Shown: positions 6,283 through 7,660 of the stretch, in pieces
Layout of the letters: every line of letters starts with the position of its first letter
Numbering within the stretch: the stretch's first letter is position 1
Assembly (NCBI GenBank): GCA_046705265.1
Contig: JBJKQL010000120.1
Location: 1-7,660 of the forward strand
Source of the DNA: JAJYTL01 sp046705265
Lineage (GTDB): Bacteria > Pseudomonadota > Alphaproteobacteria > Ferrovibrionales > Ferrovibrionaceae
Direction: 5' to 3'
DNA length: 7,660 nucleotides
The notes under the pieces: generated by a model
The model's database searches: none
Seen by the model: only the letters and a program-made list of their open reading frames with translations
Told to the model about the DNA's origin: nothing
Translations under genes and position numbers: made by a program

Positions 6283-6336
6283 ATCCGACATCCCAGTCGG
6301 ATTGATGTCAGAGTTAAGGGCGCCGTCTTCTGACAT
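6283..6336. repeat. Two adjacent perfect inverted repeats
   Basis: ATCCGAC (6283-6289) pairs with GTCGGAT (6296-6302) across 6 nt. Two bases further on, ATGTCAGA (6305-6312) pairs with TCTGACAT (6329-6336) across 16 nt that themselves contain GGCGCC. Both are exact. Tandem dyads of this kind are seen at element ends, recombination sites and operators; which applies here is unknown. Confidence 0.5.
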
Positions 6337-6577
6337 GGAGGTGGCGGCCTCTGCGCAACCGCGTGCGACCATTTCGCCTTCCCCTACAATGACCGCTCTC
6401 TCATGGCGAGGACATTGACGCTCGCATACTGGTGCTGTGGCGAGGCCTTTAACCAGCCGTATTCTGGAGGTCCGGAATCTCCCTTGAGCCGTCCTTGGCC
6501 ACAAGCGTTACTAACAACGACGCGCTTTCAGTTCCTCGTGTAAGCCCGAGCGTTCAGCGGTCTCCGGTTTAAATCAC

Positions 6578-6604
6578 GACCATCCGATGGTCTATCCGGC
6601 GGAT
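6578..6604. repeat. Two adjacent short palindromes
   Basis: GACCAT (6578-6583), CCG, ATGGTC (6587-6592) is followed one base later by ATCCG (6594-6598), G, CGGAT (6600-6604). The centres are about 14 bp apart. They could be operator half-pairs in the upstream region of the repeat-protein gene. Confidence 0.4.
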
Positions 6605-6674
6605 CATTGCAGTGCTTCGGTCTGCGTTGGACATCGCTCGCGTCGCACGGTGTGGTGATTTCTGTTTCATAGTT

Positions 6675-6730
6675 TTTAGGCGGACGCGCCGCCCGGCCTC
6701 ACGCCGGGCTTCTTTCGCGCGTCCGCTAAA
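6675..6730 (+). promoter_or_regulatory. Nested leader hairpin with a terminator-like inner stem
   Basis: The outer arms TTTAG-(G)-CGGACGCGC (6675-6689) and GCGCGTCCG-CTAAA (6717-6730) pair over 14 bp with a single bulged G. Inside, GCCCGGC (6691-6697) pairs with GCCGGGC (6703-6709) across CTCAC and is followed by TTCTTTC, which resembles an intrinsic terminator. The two stems are coaxial and very stable. It lies about 140 bp before the repeat-protein start, so it may be the end of an upstream transcript or part of a regulatory leader. Confidence 0.5.
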
Positions 6731-6739
6731 CTTGCCATT

Positions 6740-6755
6740 CCTCCTTTTCCTCCTT
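6740..6755 (+). promoter_or_regulatory. Two anti-Shine-Dalgarno tracts in the leader
   Basis: CCTCCTT occurs at 6740-6746 and again at 6749-6755, both complementary to the AGGAGG of the ribosome binding site at 6857-6862. Pairing would hide that site. The alternative reading is that on the minus strand these tracts are ribosome binding sites for a 20-codon frame starting at 6736, which I think less likely. Confidence 0.3.
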
Positions 6756-6825
6756 GTGAGACTGGGCAGGTCTCCGGATCCGTAGTGGTCCACTCAATTC
6801 TCTGCCCGGTCTCCCCATCCACCCT

Positions 6826-6856
6826 CCCGGCCGCACGCGGCCGGGTTTCGTTTTCG
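6826..6856 (+). terminator. Terminator-like hairpin ending at the ribosome binding site
   Basis: CCCGGCCG (6826-6833), CACG, CGGCCGGG (6838-6845) make a perfect 8-bp GC stem followed by TTTCGTTTTCG. The U-rich run is interrupted but of the right form for Rho-independent termination. The GAGGAGG site begins at 6856, so a transcript that reads through is at once ready for translation, an attenuator-like arrangement. If it works fully, the gene would need a promoter within the hairpin region, which I do not see. Confidence 0.5.
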
Positions 6857-6867
6857 AGGAGGCCGCT

Positions 6868-7660
6868 ATGGCGAACAATGCTCTCGATACCCTCACCCTC
6901 GCTCGCGCTCTCGAGCAGAGCGGCATGCCCCGCAACCAGGCGGAAGGCATCGCCGCCGCCGCCGGCAAGGCCGTCTCGGCGTCCGGCTCGACGCGGCAAG
7001 AACTCACCGATGCCCTGGCCGGCAGCGGACTGCCGGCCGCCGTGGCGGATGCCCTCGCGGCCCTCTTCTCCAAACTTGAGCTGCCCAAAGCCGGCGCCGT
7101 CGTCGATACCATCTCTCTTGCGCGCAAGCTCGAGGCCGCGGGAATGGGGTCGAGCGAGACCGGGATCCTCCTCACGTACCTTTATGAGCGGTGGCCGGCG
7201 CGGTGGCGTACGGCGATCTTCAGCACGGTCCATACCGCTCGCGCGCTCGAGAAGGCCGGATTGCCGGAGGCCGCGGCTGACGCGACCACACGGCTTCTTT
7301 GCGATGCCCGCCGGGGCAAGGCGCCGGATACCCTGACCTTCGCCCGCAAGCTTGAGACCGCGGGCTTGATCGAACCCCAAGCCGAGGCGATCGCACACTG
7401 CCTGCTTCTCGTGTCGACCCGATCCGACAAGAGCAATCTCCCCGATCTGCTCACCGCCGGCTTGCCCGCCGAAAGCGCCTGCATGCTTCGCGACATCGTA
7501 TTCCATGCGGTCACGGCGGGCCTCGTCATCGATACACGCGGAATCGCCAATATCTTGCGATCGACCGGCATCGAGCCCGCCGCCGTCGACGCCTTTGCCG
7601 ATGTCTGCCTCGACGTCGCGGCGACCGCCGTCGGAGCGCTGGTCGGCAGCTTGAGCCTGT
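6868..7660 (+). CDS. Tandem helical-repeat protein with DUF1640-like motifs (runs off the right edge)
   Basis: The frame from the ATG at 6868 is open to the window end (264 residues so far). GAGGAGG at 6856-6862, 5 nt upstream, fixes the start. The protein is almost wholly repeats of about 36 residues with the pattern DTxxxARxLExAGLPxxxA. The central glycine falls at residues 19, 54, 92, 131, 166, 198 and 234, with steps of 35, 38, 39, 35, 32 and 36. The best copies are DTLTLARALEQSGMP (7-21), DTISLARKLEAAGM (80-93) and DTLTFARKLETAGL (154-167), with weaker copies between. The pattern resembles the N-terminal helix pair of DUF1640/CCDC90-type proteins, which normally carry it once before a coiled coil and membrane anchor. 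No signal peptide is seen, and residues 249-264 turn hydrophobic. The third base of codons is strongly GC, unlike the operon to the left. Function is unknown; a scaffold or binding role is a guess. Confidence 0.8.
   Translation, partial: MANNALDTLTLARALEQSGMPRNQAEGIAAAAGKAVSASGSTRQELTDALAGSGLPAAVADALAALFSKLELPKAGAVVDTISLARKLEAAGMGSSETGILLTYLYERWPARWRTAIFSTVHTARALEKAGLPEAAADATTRLLCDARRGKAPDTLTFARKLETAGLIEPQAEAIAHCLLLVSTRSDKSNLPDLLTAGLPAESACMLRDIVFHAVTAGLVIDTRGIANILRSTGIEPAAVDAFADVCLDVAATAVGALVGSLSL

Larger units (their letters stand above)
6145..6674. other. Intergenic region rich in inverted repeats, no convincing gene
   Basis: About 530 bp with open frames on both strands (6504-6163 minus and 6221-6418 plus) but no recognisable protein pattern or supported start. 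The region has paired inverted repeats at 6283-6302 and 6305-6336 and two adjacent palindromes at 6578-6604, listed separately. It may be the end of a degraded mobile element, but no transposase similarity could be read from it. Confidence 0.45.

Noticed and set aside
6163..6504. Minus-strand open frame of 113 codons thought to be a transposase remnant
   Set aside because: Read in full it shows no DDE, HTH or other transposase block, and the inverted repeats within it argue for non-coding DNA.
6676..6738. Tiny minus-strand frame (20 codons) with AGGAGG-like sequence before its ATG
   Set aside because: The site is only 1 nt from the ATG or 10 nt for the second copy, and the frame lies wholly within the nested hairpin. 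The anti-Shine-Dalgarno reading seems as likely, so it is not called a gene.
6676..7506. Long minus-strand open frame of 276 codons opposite the repeat protein
   Set aside because: It is the antisense of a GC-rich repeat gene with a strong ribosome binding site. Its composition is rich in Gly, Arg and Ala with no recognisable motif, as expected for a shadow frame.

Overview
The window looks like accessory DNA from a proteobacterium, most likely an alphaproteobacterium. This is inferred from the moderately high but uneven GC content, the type of IS630 transposase at the left edge, and the DUF1640-like helical motifs at the right edge. No rRNA, tRNA or CRISPR array was seen. The genus cannot be fixed from the sequence alone.

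Left part (1-1473): the 5' end of an IS630-type transposase runs leftward off the window. It abuts, head to tail, the orphan 3' end of a second transposase-like gene on the + strand. After a gap of about 390 bp that holds two inverted repeats comes a complete LysE/RhtB-type exporter gene on the + strand. About 500 bp with no convincing gene follows.

Middle part (1979-5727) is all on the minus strand. A tight three-gene operon is read right to left: a TIGR04255-family protein (5727-4936), a small protein with an N-terminal hydrophobic segment and a central helix-turn-helix (4932-4309), and an uncharacterised protein with a THDCDLA motif (4302-3463). The gaps are 3 and 6 nt. A candidate promoter with a repeated octamer lies upstream. 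About 305 bp beyond the operon is a PD-(D/E)XK nuclease-family gene (3157-1979), with its own candidate promoter inside an inverted repeat. A sporadically distributed protein, a regulator, an unknown and a stand-alone nuclease next to transposon debris is the make-up of a defence or genomic-island module. Joint function is inference only.

Right part (5728-7660): an orphan 56-codon coding remnant (5974-6144) is preceded by an in-frame TGA. A region of about 700 bp with many inverted repeats but no convincing gene comes next. Last is the start of a GC-rich gene (6868 to the window end) whose product is built almost wholly of about 36-residue helical repeats resembling the N-terminal motif of DUF1640/CCDC90 proteins. 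It sits behind a strongly structured leader containing a nested hairpin, two anti-Shine-Dalgarno tracts and a terminator-like hairpin that ends at the ribosome binding site.

The best candidates for something undescribed are the TIGR04255/HTH/THDCDLA operon with its nuclease neighbour, and the repeat protein with its leader.
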